From positions 868,001 to 932,000 of the forward strand of contig CAWBUW010000012.1 in the NCBI GenBank assembly GCA_963792075.1: 64,000 nucleotides of DNA, read 5' to 3'. The position numbers were made by a program, and so were the translations under genes. Source of the stretch: CAWBUW01 sp963792075. Lineage in GTDB: Bacteria > Chloroflexota > Anaerolineae > Anaerolineales > UBA4823. Below are positions 6,907-14,485 of the stretch, one piece after another. Within the stretch, counting starts at the first letter, position 1, and the number at the start of each line of letters is the position of its first letter. Below the pieces are notes generated by a model that saw only the letters and a program-made list of their open reading frames with translations, was not told the DNA's origin and made no database searches.

Positions 6907-8195
6907 GATCGACCTCTTTTCCAAAGGTTGCGCCAAAATGACCTGAGAGAAGTCCGGCTGAAGAGCAGCCAGAAGATCCGCCGGTAAAATTCGTCGCCGG
7001 TAAAAATCCCCCATAACATGCGTTGGTGGATCTGGTCTGCCACGGGCAGGTGGTTTTCAGATTGGATCGAACGCTCCCAGATTTCTACCAGGGCCGGGAA
7101 ACGCCGCACGAACGGCCAAAAACGGAACAACAGCCGCCCATAGATATTATCGACTGCGATGGCGCGGCAGGTGGGCGCATACCCGGCGGCAAAGTCGCGC
7201 TGGCTGATGCCCTGCCTGACGGCAGTGCGCGCGGCAGCCTCCGCGGTCAGGAAGGCGGCGCCGATCCCATCTTTGTACAGGCGGGTCACGGCCGCATCCC
7301 CTATGGCCACCAGGCGGTCTGCGAAGTACCCCTGGGCGGAGGAAACGGCCAGGGACGGTGTGCAGCCGCACAAAAAGGGCGCGCCTTGCAGAGATAAGCC
7401 GGATAGGTGGTGCTCGTCGACGAATACGGTGATGGCATCCGGGGGCAGCTTGTGCCCCAGCAGGGAAATGTTGGCATAGTTCCCTTTGGGGATCAGCGCG
7501 CCAAAGATCAGCCCAGAGGGTGGCTCGCCGTAGATGTGGATGCGGTTATCCTGGGCTTCTGCCGGCAGCGGGATTTCGTCCTGCGCCATTTTCTCGGTGC
7601 GGGGAGGCCGGTAGTGCCAGGCCGGGTCGAGCAGCACCAGGCTGTTGATGCCGTTGGCCAGGATCACCAGGTCGGCTTCGTATTCCTGGTGGGCAGTGAC
7701 GATAACCGGTCGCATACCGGTTTCCGGGCGCTTTCCGGCCCGGATGGCCCGCACACGTTCACGGCGGACGACCGCGCCGCGCGCTTGCGCTTCGGCAAGC
7801 AGCCAGCCGTCGAAAGACCGCGGGTAGGGCGGTTCGCCCAGGCGCGGCCCGCTGCCGCGGTAAACGCTGTAGATTTGCTGCTGCGGGTCGCGCGGCTGGA
7901 TGCACAGCTCATCCTGGTCCAGGTGCATCATATAAGCGCTGAGCCTGGATTGGATCACCTCTTCGGGGATGGTGAGCGCAAGCTTTGCCAGGTTCTTGAC
8001 CAGCGGGTGTGAGAGAACGCCGGCGCATTTGTTGCAGCCACCCGGGCCGGGGCGGTTGAAGTCCCGCGCTTCGAAGATGGTGATCTCCAGGCGTAAGCCT
8101 GTTTCTCCCGCAAAGCGCAGCAGGTGCAGCGCGGCAAAGCTCCCCGCTGGCCCGCCGCCTACGATCCTCACCTGGCTGCCATCTTCAAGCCTCAT
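6903..8195 (-). CDS. Second geranylgeranyl reductase-family FAD-dependent oxidoreductase
   Basis: 430 aa. The N-terminal FAD motif RIVGGGPAGSFAALHLL and the cysteine-containing CNKCAGVLSHPLV are followed by LVILANGINS and the FAD-contact block LVAIGDAAVTRLYKDGIGAAF. The two-cysteine CNKC is more than the single Cys of the neighbouring paralogue. The C-terminus (about 370-430) is basic and aromatic and may dock to the membrane. It is coupled to the paralogue by a 4-nt overlap, so the two may form a heteromer or act in sequence on an isoprenoid side chain such as menaquinone. The substrate is not identifiable from sequence. Confidence 0.85.
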   Translation of the reverse strand: MRLEDGSQVRIVGGGPAGSFAALHLLRFAGETGLRLEITIFEARDFNRPGPGGCNKCAGVLSHPLVKNLAKLALTIPEEVIQSRLSAYMMHLDQDELCIQPRDPQQQIYSVYRGSGPRLGEPPYPRSFDGWLLAEAQARGAVVRRERVRAIRAGKRPETGMRPVIVTAHQEYEADLVILANGINSLVLLDPAWHYRPPRTEKMAQDEIPLPAEAQDNRIHIYGEPPSGLIFGALIPKGNYANISLLGHKLPPDAITVFVDEHHLSGLSLQGAPFLCGCTPSLAVSSAQGYFADRLVAIGDAAVTRLYKDGIGAAFLTAEAAARTAVRQGISQRDFAAGYAPTCRAIAVDNIYGRLLFRFWPFVRRFPALVEIWERSIQSENHLPVADQIHQRMLWGIFTGDEFYRRIFWLLFSRTSLRSFWRNLWKRGRS

Positions 8196-8258
8196 AATCC
8201 ATTGTATACCAAAAATCTCGAAAATGGAGTCCCTGGTGAAAATTTCTTAAGGGAAATA

Positions 8259-8301
8259 GCAAACTTGCGGGGGGGTGTGAAGCATCCCCCCGCAAGTTTG
8301 C
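8259..8301. repeat. Hairpin repeat, 19-bp stem with one mismatch
   Basis: GCAAACTTGCGGGGGGG (left, from 8259) pairs with CCCCCCGCAAGTTTGC (right, ending 8301), with a short loop near 8278-8282. It lies upstream of the flavoprotein operon start, between it and a small membrane-protein gene, so it is not in a natural terminator position for either. A weaker GAGGGCGC/GCGCCCTC dyad follows at about 8328-8382. Confidence 0.7.
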
Positions 8302-8399
8302 ATTTATTTCTTATACAGAAAAGTCTGAGGGCGCTACCGCAGGCTGCTTAGGAGCAGTTCGGCAACCGGGTTGCGCCCTCACCTGAGGCTAGAGATTGT

Positions 8400-8564
8400 C
8401 TACAGACCTTCGAACAGGGTACCGGCAGCAAGCACAATGAAGGCGACCAGCAAAATCCAGGGAGCAAATGGGCTAAGCGATCCGACGAAGAAGCCGATCA
8501 ATGCGATCACCGCCAGTGCGACTGCGATATAGAATGTAATAGTCTTAGGTGCGCTCAGTTTCAT
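8400..8564 (-). CDS. Small two-helix membrane protein
   Basis: 54 aa, MKLSAPKTITFYIAVALAVI followed by ALIGFFVGSL, a short turn SPFAPW and a second helix ILLVAFIVLAAGTL. Both segments are hydrophobic and membrane-length. GGAGG five bases before ATG 8564 fixes the start. It is not recognised; similar two-helix peptides are common in Anaerolineae genomes. It is monocistronic. Confidence 0.75.
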   Translation of the reverse strand: MKLSAPKTITFYIAVALAVIALIGFFVGSLSPFAPWILLVAFIVLAAGTLFEGL

Positions 8565-8641
8565 GGTTTCCTCCAGTAGATTAGCAGGGGTTAGGTTTTT
8601 AGGTTGCTCCAAATGAATTATACAATGGAAAAGCTCTGAGC

Positions 8642-8772
8642 AGGGGCTGTCCAAAAGACGGGTGCACTAAAAGGTTGTTAGTGGGTTGTGTGCGGGCGGC
8701 GTACGCCGCCAGCACACAACCCACTTTTACAACAACTTTTGAGTGCTCCCAAAAAGACAAAAACAAAGGGGT
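8642..8772. repeat. Older repeat copy carrying a nested family A element
   Basis: Once the family A element (8660-8750) and one flank copy are removed, the sequence reads GGGGCTGTCC-AAAAAGAC-AAAAACAAAGGGG. That matches the right terminus of the element at 11517-11633 read on the minus strand (GGGGTTGTCC-AAAAAGAC-GAAAACAAGGG). This is therefore a decayed or half copy of that family into which a younger element inserted. Confidence 0.7.
8660..8750. mobile_element. MITE-like element, family A copy 2
   Basis: 91 bp, with GGGTGCACTAAAAGGTTGTTA at the left end and an inverted counterpart ending GTGCTCCC. Flanks CAAAAGAC (8652-8659) and AAAAAGAC (8751-8758) match in 7 of 8 positions, as expected for a slightly decayed 8-bp duplication. 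The central palindrome (8682-8702/8703-8723) has one mismatch; compared with copy 1 its outer stem reads TGGGTTG/CAACCCA instead of GGGGCTG/CAGCCCC, a paired change. Confidence 0.87.
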
Positions 8773-8836
8773 AGGGTACAATCATGGCAAGCACTACTCC
8801 AGACCCCGAGTTTATAATAAATCAGGAGGTTACTGT

Positions 8837-9490
8837 ATGGACGCACAAGAATTGGTCAAGCACATCCATTGGCTGGGGCACGACTCTTTCCGCATCGAGG
8901 CGGAGGGGCTGGTCATCTACATCGACCCCTACCGGCTGCCGGCAGGGGACCTGCCTGAAGCTGACCTGATCCTGATCACCCACCACCACGGCGACCACTG
9001 CTCACCGCAGGATGTGGCTCGCATCCAGGCTGTTGAGACCATCATCGTTACCGTGGCCGATGCAGCTTCCAAGCTGGCCGGGCAGGTGATCCGAGTAAAG
9101 CCCAACGAGACGGTCCAGGTCAAAGGCATCACGGTGCAGACCGTGCCTGCTTATAACACCAACAAGTTCCGCAGTCCGGGCAACCTATTCCACCCGCCGC
9201 AGGCCAACCTAGTCGGCTTCGTGCTCACGCTGGAGGGGCTGCGCCTCTACCATGCCGGCGACAGCGACCGCATCCCGGAGATGGCCCAGACTCAGGCGGA
9301 CATTGCCCTGCTGCCGGTGAGCGGCACCTACGTGATGACGGCTGAAGAAGCGGCCCAGGCCGCGGCGGACATCCGCCCGCAGATCGCCATCCCGATGCAC
9401 GTAGGGGCAGATATCGGCAGCCCCGCCATGGCCGAAACGTTCAAGACCCTGTGTCCGGTTCCGGTGGTGGTGCTGCCGCTGGAGAGATAG
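8837..9490 (+). CDS. Metallo-beta-lactamase-fold hydrolase (UPF0173/UlaG-like)
   Basis: 217 aa. The metal motif HHHGDH is at residues 49-54, preceded by the HWLGHDSFRI strand typical of this branch; GLRLYHAGDSD supplies the later Asp and AIPMHVGAD the last His. Such proteins are Zn- or Mn-dependent hydrolases, some acting on ascorbate lactone or phosphodiesters; the substrate is unknown here. AGGAGGT at 8824-8830 fixes ATG 8837. It is soluble and monocistronic. A family A mobile element lies about 90 bp upstream and may have changed its promoter region. Confidence 0.9.
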   Translation: MDAQELVKHIHWLGHDSFRIEAEGLVIYIDPYRLPAGDLPEADLILITHHHGDHCSPQDVARIQAVETIIVTVADAASKLAGQVIRVKPNETVQVKGITVQTVPAYNTNKFRSPGNLFHPPQANLVGFVLTLEGLRLYHAGDSDRIPEMAQTQADIALLPVSGTYVMTAEEAAQAAADIRPQIAIPMHVGADIGSPAMAETFKTLCPVPVVVLPLER

Positions 9491-9592
9491 CCCCGCGCGC
9501 CTAAGATTCCCTCACCCCTCACCTTAAAATTTTCTCTCGCCTCTTGTGAAACAGAACGTTTGTGCTATGATTGAATTAACAGGAGGCAAACC

Positions 9593-10186
9593 ATGTCCGA
9601 TTCCCCCGTACCCAAGAAGCGCGGCGCGCCGCTGGGCAACCACAACGCCCGTAAACACGGCGTCTATGCCCGCCGCAAGCCGGCCCCGGCTGCCGAGGAG
9701 TAGCCCGCGGCCTCCTCAAACTCTGGACCCACTCGCCACCGGCGCACCCTGTCGGATGAGATTGATTACCTGCACACCTACTTCATCCGCCTCGCCATCA
9801 CGGGCGGGAAGTACGTCGATCCTGAGGAGATTGCCATGGTCGTCCGTAATCTCAGCATCGCGGCCGTTGCCCTCACCTGCCTCGTCCAGACCGAAGACTG
9901 GCTGGCCCAGGCCACCGGCAGCCAGGTGCAGTATGACCGCTTCGATGCCTTCTTCGACAAAGTTCAGGCGATCACGGTGGAAACTCACCCCCCGAAGCCG
10001 GAGCGGCCGCGCGTCCCCATCGATGACCCCGAAGCCGAGGTGCTCCTGCCCGGCGTCCACCAGCTCGCCCGTGATGTGGGTATGTCCGTCTCCGAGCTTC
10101 TCCGCTTCACCTACGGCAGGGACCCTCGCAAGAAGCGCACCCTGCCTGCCCAGGGCACACCGCCCCACCACGGCAACTCCCAATGA
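9593..10186 (+). pseudogene. Small 'GAPLGNxNARKHG' family gene interrupted by one in-frame amber codon
   Basis: AGGAGG before ATG 9593 starts MSDSPVPKKRGAPLGNHNAR then KHGVYARRKPAPAAEE and TAG (9701-9703). The same frame continues open to TGA at 10184-10186, encoding a helical LSDEIDYLHTYFIRLAITGG...EIAMVVRNLSIAAVALTCLV region and a second segment with LPGVHQLARDVGMSVSELL. The N-terminal motif is widespread in Chloroflexota hypothetical proteins, where the rest follows without a break. So this is a recent nonsense mutation, an assembly error, or amber readthrough. The last codons and the stop come from a family B repeat end (10163-10189). Function unknown; the KKRGAPLGN...KHG motif looks nucleic-acid-binding. 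Confidence 0.7.
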
Positions 10187-10189
10187 ACC
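10163..10189 (-). repeat. Solo family B terminus forming the end of a gene
   Basis: Read on the minus strand it is GGTTCATTGGGAGTTGCCGTGGTGGGG, matching the left terminus of the complete element at 46367-46475 over its first 20 bases. No partner terminus was found nearby. It supplies the C-terminal residues and the TGA of the 9593 gene. Confidence 0.8.
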
Positions 10190-10439
10190 TGAATTGTTCC
10201 TCGCATTGATATAAAGATCAATTCGAGGGTTGTGGCTATTTCAAGAACACTTGACACGCCTTTCATAAAGTCGGGGGCCAGGCTGCGGAGCTGCCGTGGG
10301 GTGGGGATGGCTTCGCCTGCAGGGGTTTCTGACTTTGTGAAAACCCTGCCACTTGTGGAACTTTTTAGTGAACTTTTTCGTTGTAGAGGCTGAGGAGTTC
10401 GCGAATGAAGTTTACCCAAACCATTCAAGGAGTAATATT
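10187..10439. repeat. Gene-free region with degenerate family C / D repeat pieces
   Basis: GGCTATTTCAAGAACACTTGACA (about 10233-10255) matches the left end of the family C element (GGCTATTTCAAGAAAGCTTGACA at 809-831) apart from two bases. CCGTGGGGTGGGG (from about 10292) and the nearby CTGCAGGGGTTTC...TTTGTGAAA piece match, in inverted orientation, the start of the repeat block at 14326-14370. No gene is supported here. The RBS of the next gene is at 10427-10432. Confidence 0.6.
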
Positions 10440-11462
10440 TTGAAACAACAATTCCTGTTTTTTTTCTTTGCAATCGCATTAGCGTCTTGCAATTCGCTTG
10501 CAGGTAATACGCAGGTTACACCCCCATCAGTTACACCCCCATCAGTTACACCCCCATCAGTTACACCCCCATCAGTTATAACCCCATCAGTTATAACCCC
10601 TGGCGTAACAGAGAGTTCAAATCAAACGTCTTCATCGGGCATTGAACCAACCTGGAAGAAATACACCAATGAACAGGTTGGTTTTAGTATACAGTACCCC
10701 TCCTATTGGCAAGAGGAGGATCTACCAGATGAAAACCAAGGTCAAATGCACCGCATAGTCTTGAAAGGTCCAGAAGGCAGGGTGGAGTTAATATGGGGAA
10801 CTGGATTAGGCGGAGCCTGTCCCGAAGGTTATCAACCGATGGCCGTAGCAAAAGGGAACTGGCCTGCATGTCATGCTCAAAAGGAAGATGGAACAGACCT
10901 CTGGAGTTTGGCTGGCCAACCCGTGGGAGAGACGAGCCTTAGCGGGTTGGTATATACCAACGATACAACTGCCAAGAGTTGGGAAGTCGTTCTTCAAGCG
11001 ATCTCGACTCTCAGCTTCCCAGCGGGATTGTTCTCAAGTGATCGGCTGGGCCTCTGCTTTTCCTATCCTCAGGGATACACACAAATGCCCTACAACGACA
11101 CAGTGGAAATCGCCTCCCCTGATCTTCCAGGCACTGATACGAAAGGGCTCTTCTGGCTTGAGATAAGCGATTCCTATAATCGCACCGCCGAGAAGATTGC
11201 TGATCAGGACATGACATACGCGGTCAACCTGAGCGTTGGTCGTTCGACCGTGACGCTCGGTGGCGAACAGGCGGTGGTGCTGGATGGTATGCCGGGTCAG
11301 GACCTTGTCCGCAGGGTGTACATCGTGCGCCAGCAGACTCTCTACATCCTCACGTTCTCACCAACTCGCTCGGAGGATAAGGCAGTAAGTGACCAGATGG
11401 AGGCTCTATACGCTATGGTAACGGGTTCATGGGCATGGTCCCCCTGTTCAGCGAGGGAGTAG
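10440..11462 (+). CDS. Secreted lipoprotein with Thr/Pro tandem-repeat spacer
   Basis: 340 aa from TTG 10440, with AAGGAG seven bases upstream. The signal peptide MKQQFLFFFFAIALASC ends in a lipobox (LASC, Cys17). A spacer of six 5-residue units (VTPPS x4, then VITPS, VITPG) is encoded by 15-bp tandem repeats. Two similar globular halves may follow, each opening with a '(V/L)GF.I.YP..Y' or 'LGLCFSYPQGY' strand. This recalls PsbP-like or DUF-type lipoproteins of Chloroflexota but no named family is certain. It is predicted to be anchored outside the membrane. It shares no operon with its neighbours. Confidence 0.8.
   Translation: MKQQFLFFFFAIALASCNSLAGNTQVTPPSVTPPSVTPPSVTPPSVITPSVITPGVTESSNQTSSSGIEPTWKKYTNEQVGFSIQYPSYWQEEDLPDENQGQMHRIVLKGPEGRVELIWGTGLGGACPEGYQPMAVAKGNWPACHAQKEDGTDLWSLAGQPVGETSLSGLVYTNDTTAKSWEVVLQAISTLSFPAGLFSSDRLGLCFSYPQGYTQMPYNDTVEIASPDLPGTDTKGLFWLEISDSYNRTAEKIADQDMTYAVNLSVGRSTVTLGGEQAVVLDGMPGQDLVRRVYIVRQQTLYILTFSPTRSEDKAVSDQMEALYAMVTGSWAWSPCSARE
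10515..10604 (+). repeat. 15-bp tandem repeat, six units, in lipoprotein spacer
   Basis: Four identical units GTTACACCCCCATCA followed by two variants (GTTATAACCCCATCA, GTTATAACCCCTGGC). They encode the Thr/Pro spacer after the lipid-anchored Cys. Unit number may vary between strains by slippage without changing the frame. Confidence 0.9.
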
Positions 11463-11516
11463 ACACCATCCTGAGGATCTCCATAGGAACACCTTAAAGT
11501 AGGGGTTTGGGGTATC

Positions 11517-11633
11517 GGGCTGTTCAAAAAGAAACAAAGGAAGAAAATTAATACGTACCTGTGGGGGTGGTGCTTTCACCACCCCCACAGGTACGTATAT
11601 TTTTCCCTTGTTTTCGTCTTTTTGGACAACCCC
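11517..11633. mobile_element. MITE-like element, family E copy 2
   Basis: 117 bp. The left end GGGCTGTTCAAAAAG and right end (inverted) GGGGTTGTCCAAAAAGAC are clear terminal repeats. The centre is a 22-bp perfect hairpin with a CTTT loop (11551-11572/11577-11598), related to the hairpin at 5566-5614. No direct repeat flanks could be seen; the flanks GGTATC and ATACC are inverted instead. The remaining gap (11463-11787) has a C/G-rich stretch of the type common in these repeats at 11646-11680 and no gene. Confidence 0.75.
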
Positions 11634-11787
11634 ATACCCCAATTCCTCTTCCCCCCGCCAGCGGGGTAGGGGGTGGCTGGAAACTTAACATTGCCAAAAA
11701 TACAAAACCGGAGCACAATAGAAGCTCAGAAGGCGGCACCGCAGCCTTTCCCTGGATTCGCAGTGTCATTATGTTGGAGGAAACCCT

Positions 11788-14325
11788 ATGATCCGCCGGC
11801 TGGCCCAGCTCTTCCTCATCTTCCTCGTCCTCTTCGTGTCTGTCTCCCCCGCCTTTGCCGCCGGAAATGCGCTGTCCGTCTATTACGCCGGCGAAGCGGA
11901 CTCCAGCGTGCTGCGGGCCCTGGTGCTGGCCGGGTTCACCCTCGTGGACGACCCCGCCCAGGCGGATGTGGTCCTGCTCAACGGCGCTATCCCGGATGCG
12001 GGGGCGCTGGCCAGCCTGGTGCAGTCCGGGACCGGCCTGGTCCTGGTCCTGGGAGACCGGACCCCCTCGGCGGATGTCGAGACTTTCCTCGGCTTTCCGG
12101 TGGCGCTGGAGCCGCGCGATGTCCCCGCCAGCCTGGTTGAAATCAAGATCGATGACCCCCTCACCACCGGGATCCTGTGGAACAGCGCGCCCCAGGCGCG
12201 CGAGCGCTTCATGACGCTCACACCGGTCTCGTCGGTCCAGCCCCTGGTGGCGACCTACGAAGACGGCGAGTGGATTTTGTGGCGGGCCCGGCCCAACGTC
12301 TACGTCATCAACGCTATCCTGGAAAATGACGCTGCCAACCCGCAGCTCCAGCAGTGGGCCTATTACAACTATCTGATCTACCACCTGGTGACCCGCGCTG
12401 CCGGGCAGGCGCCGCTGTCCTTCGCGGACTATCCCGGCTCGCCGGTGCCGCACACCGCTGAGCAGAACCTCCTCTGGCTGGTCCTGGGCCTGCTGACGGC
12501 AACCACGTTTGGCGTTTTCGCCTGGGTGCGGCGTTACAGCCGCCGGCACCCGGAAGCGCTGGACCAGATCGTCGCCGACCGTGGTGCGTTTGAATCGCAC
12601 GAGGCCCACACAGAATGGGAAGATATAGGTTTCCACCGCCCGTTGAGCGGCTTTCTGGTGGGACTCTCCATCGGCCTGGTGCTGTTCATCCCCCTGATCA
12701 TCTACCAGAACCTGATTTTGCCCGTTTACATCCTGCCTTCTGCCCAGGCCCTCGGCATCTGGGGGCGGGTTACCCAGTTCTTCTCCTTTGCCTGGTTGTT
12801 CTTCGATATGGGCACCAGCGTGGCCTTCATCAAATACCTCTCGCAGTACCGGGTCAAGGACCCGCGCAAAGGGATTCAATATGGCCAGGTCTTCGTCTGG
12901 TGGCAGGCGCTTTCTGGGGCGGTCCAGGTGGCCCTGGTAGTTGCGGTTGCCAGCACCTGGCTGCCGCATTCCGTCTATGCCCTGTATGCCTGGAGCGTGA
13001 TCATCCACGCCTTCATCCAGCTTCCGGGCTTTTACCAGGTGATGCGCCACGCCCTGAACGGCTTCCAGCGCCACGATTACGCCCGCTACCTGGATATGGG
13101 CCTCAACCTGGTCTTCCCGATGCTCGTCCAGCCGGTGTTTGTGAGCCTGGCGTACGCCTGGGGGCGGGCCAACCCCCAGTTCGGCGGGGCAATGGGCGGT
13201 CTGTTGGGGCTGGGGGTGGCTGCCTATGCCGCAGAGTTGCTCACCTTCGTGGTCGGCTTTTGGCTCTACCGCCGGGTGGGCTATAATCCCAGGGTGCTTT
13301 TCCTGGCCCATTTCGACTGGGAAATCGTCAAGACCAGCTTCCGCTTCGGGGTTTTCGAGATGCTCGGTTCGCTGGCCTGGGCCGTCGGGCAGTCGTCCGA
13401 GATCTTGATCACCCAGGCCCGGCTGATCAACTACGCCGAAATCTGGGGCAACTGGGGCCTGGCGCAGAATTTCGTCTTCGCTTTCAACGTCACCCAGACG
13501 CTCAACGACGGCACCATGCCCGCCATTTCGGAGGCCATTTCACACGGCAAAAAGGTCCTCAGCCAGTATTACAGTGTGATGCTGTACAAATGGAACGGGC
13601 TGGTCAGCTTCTTCATCGGGGCGGTCCTGCTGGCGGTGGCGGACCGCTTTATCCTGGGCGCTTCTGGCCCGGAATTTGTGCGCGCCGCCCGCTACGTCAT
13701 CCCGCTGACCATCTGGGGGGCTTTCCAGTACCCTTCCTGGGTGGGCGATAACGTCCAGTTGGGCTCCGACCGGCCGTATTTGAAGTCGCTGCTGGTGTTC
13801 GGCGAGCAGGTCGTGCGGGTAGCGCTGGCCCTGGCTCTGCTGGAGCGGTTCCAGATCAACGCCCTGATCTTCGCTTATTTTGTCGGGCTGTTCAGTAAAG
13901 GTATTGCCGCCTATTTCATCAACCACCGCCTGTGTTATCCCCAGCGCTTCTACACCTGGCAGTCGCTGGTTGCACCTCTGCTGGCCGCGGGGGCGCACTT
14001 TGCCCTGCTGCGCTGGCTGACCGGGTTGATCTGGCAGGGCGACGCCGCCACGAGCGTCCTGATCTTCTTCATCGGCATTCTGCCCTCCTATCCGGTGTAT
14101 ATGTTCTTTTACGGCCTGGCCGGCGGCTGGGATACGGACACCCTGGAAGAGCTGCACCAGGCCGTGGCTCTGACCGGCTTTATGCGCCCGCTGGTCTGGC
14201 TGATCTGGAAAGCCACCGGCCTGGGCGCGCGCCTCAGCCCGCTGCACAACCGCTTCCCCATCAGCATTCGCCCGGCCGCCATGCGGGAGGCGCAAGAATT
14301 GACCGCCGAGAAAGTGAGCCTGTAA
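11788..14325 (+). CDS. Flippase (MATE/polysaccharide-exporter fold) with N-terminal extracytoplasmic domain
   Basis: 845 aa. Signal peptide about 1-24 (ends AFAAG), then a 200-residue domain with alternating strands and helices (ALSVYYAGEADSSVLRALVL, TGLVLVLGDRTPSADV) resembling the class I glutamine amidotransferase-like/ThuA fold but without a visible catalytic Cys. A transmembrane helix near 228-250 is followed by a 14-helix-like MATE/Wzx core (about 285-790) with repeated membrane segments and loops such as FFDMGTSVAFIKYLSQYR. Ordinary flippases lack the ectodomain. GGAGG precedes the ATG. The next gene is a GH38 mannosidase 160 bp downstream, so export of a glycan or glycolipid is plausible. 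Its substrate is unknown. Confidence 0.78.
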   Translation: MIRRLAQLFLIFLVLFVSVSPAFAAGNALSVYYAGEADSSVLRALVLAGFTLVDDPAQADVVLLNGAIPDAGALASLVQSGTGLVLVLGDRTPSADVETFLGFPVALEPRDVPASLVEIKIDDPLTTGILWNSAPQARERFMTLTPVSSVQPLVATYEDGEWILWRARPNVYVINAILENDAANPQLQQWAYYNYLIYHLVTRAAGQAPLSFADYPGSPVPHTAEQNLLWLVLGLLTATTFGVFAWVRRYSRRHPEALDQIVADRGAFESHEAHTEWEDIGFHRPLSGFLVGLSIGLVLFIPLIIYQNLILPVYILPSAQALGIWGRVTQFFSFAWLFFDMGTSVAFIKYLSQYRVKDPRKGIQYGQVFVWWQALSGAVQVALVVAVASTWLPHSVYALYAWSVIIHAFIQLPGFYQVMRHALNGFQRHDYARYLDMGLNLVFPMLVQPVFVSLAYAWGRANPQFGGAMGGLLGLGVAAYAAELLTFVVGFWLYRRVGYNPRVLFLAHFDWEIVKTSFRFGVFEMLGSLAWAVGQSSEILITQARLINYAEIWGNWGLAQNFVFAFNVTQTLNDGTMPAISEAISHGKKVLSQYYSVMLYKWNGLVSFFIGAVLLAVADRFILGASGPEFVRAARYVIPLTIWGAFQYPSWVGDNVQLGSDRPYLKSLLVFGEQVVRVALALALLERFQINALIFAYFVGLFSKGIAAYFINHRLCYPQRFYTWQSLVAPLLAAGAHFALLRWLTGLIWQGDAATSVLIFFIGILPSYPVYMFFYGLAGGWDTDTLEELHQAVALTGFMRPLVWLIWKATGLGARLSPLHNRFPISIRPAAMREAQELTAEKVSL

Positions 14326-14470
14326 TGCCGGGGCTTTCACAAAGCCTGAAAACCCTGCAGTCGCCCCACCCCACGGTTGCTGCGCAACCTGCGCCCCGCC
14401 CCAGGGCAGGGGAAGAAGAGGAATCTGGGGTACTGCGGGCAGTGAAACTGCCCGCAGTACCCCAGACCCC
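14326..14470. repeat. Composite repeat with family D hairpin, between flippase and GH38
   Basis: The first half contains GCCCCACCCCACGG...GCCCCAGGGCAGGGG, similar in design to the C/G-rich block of the family C elements. The second half is a perfect 19-bp hairpin (14425-14443/14447-14465) with GAA loop. The flanks GAATCTGGGG and CCCCAGACCCCCAAA recur in the hairpin inside the next gene at 16226-16275. The GTG start of the GH38 gene is 20 bp after the hairpin. Confidence 0.82.
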
Positions 14471-14485
14471 CAAAAAGATGAGACT

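Noticed and set aside
10515..10604. 15-bp direct repeats considered as CRISPR
   Set aside because: They are tandem without spacers, in frame, and encode a Thr/Pro spacer after a lipobox.
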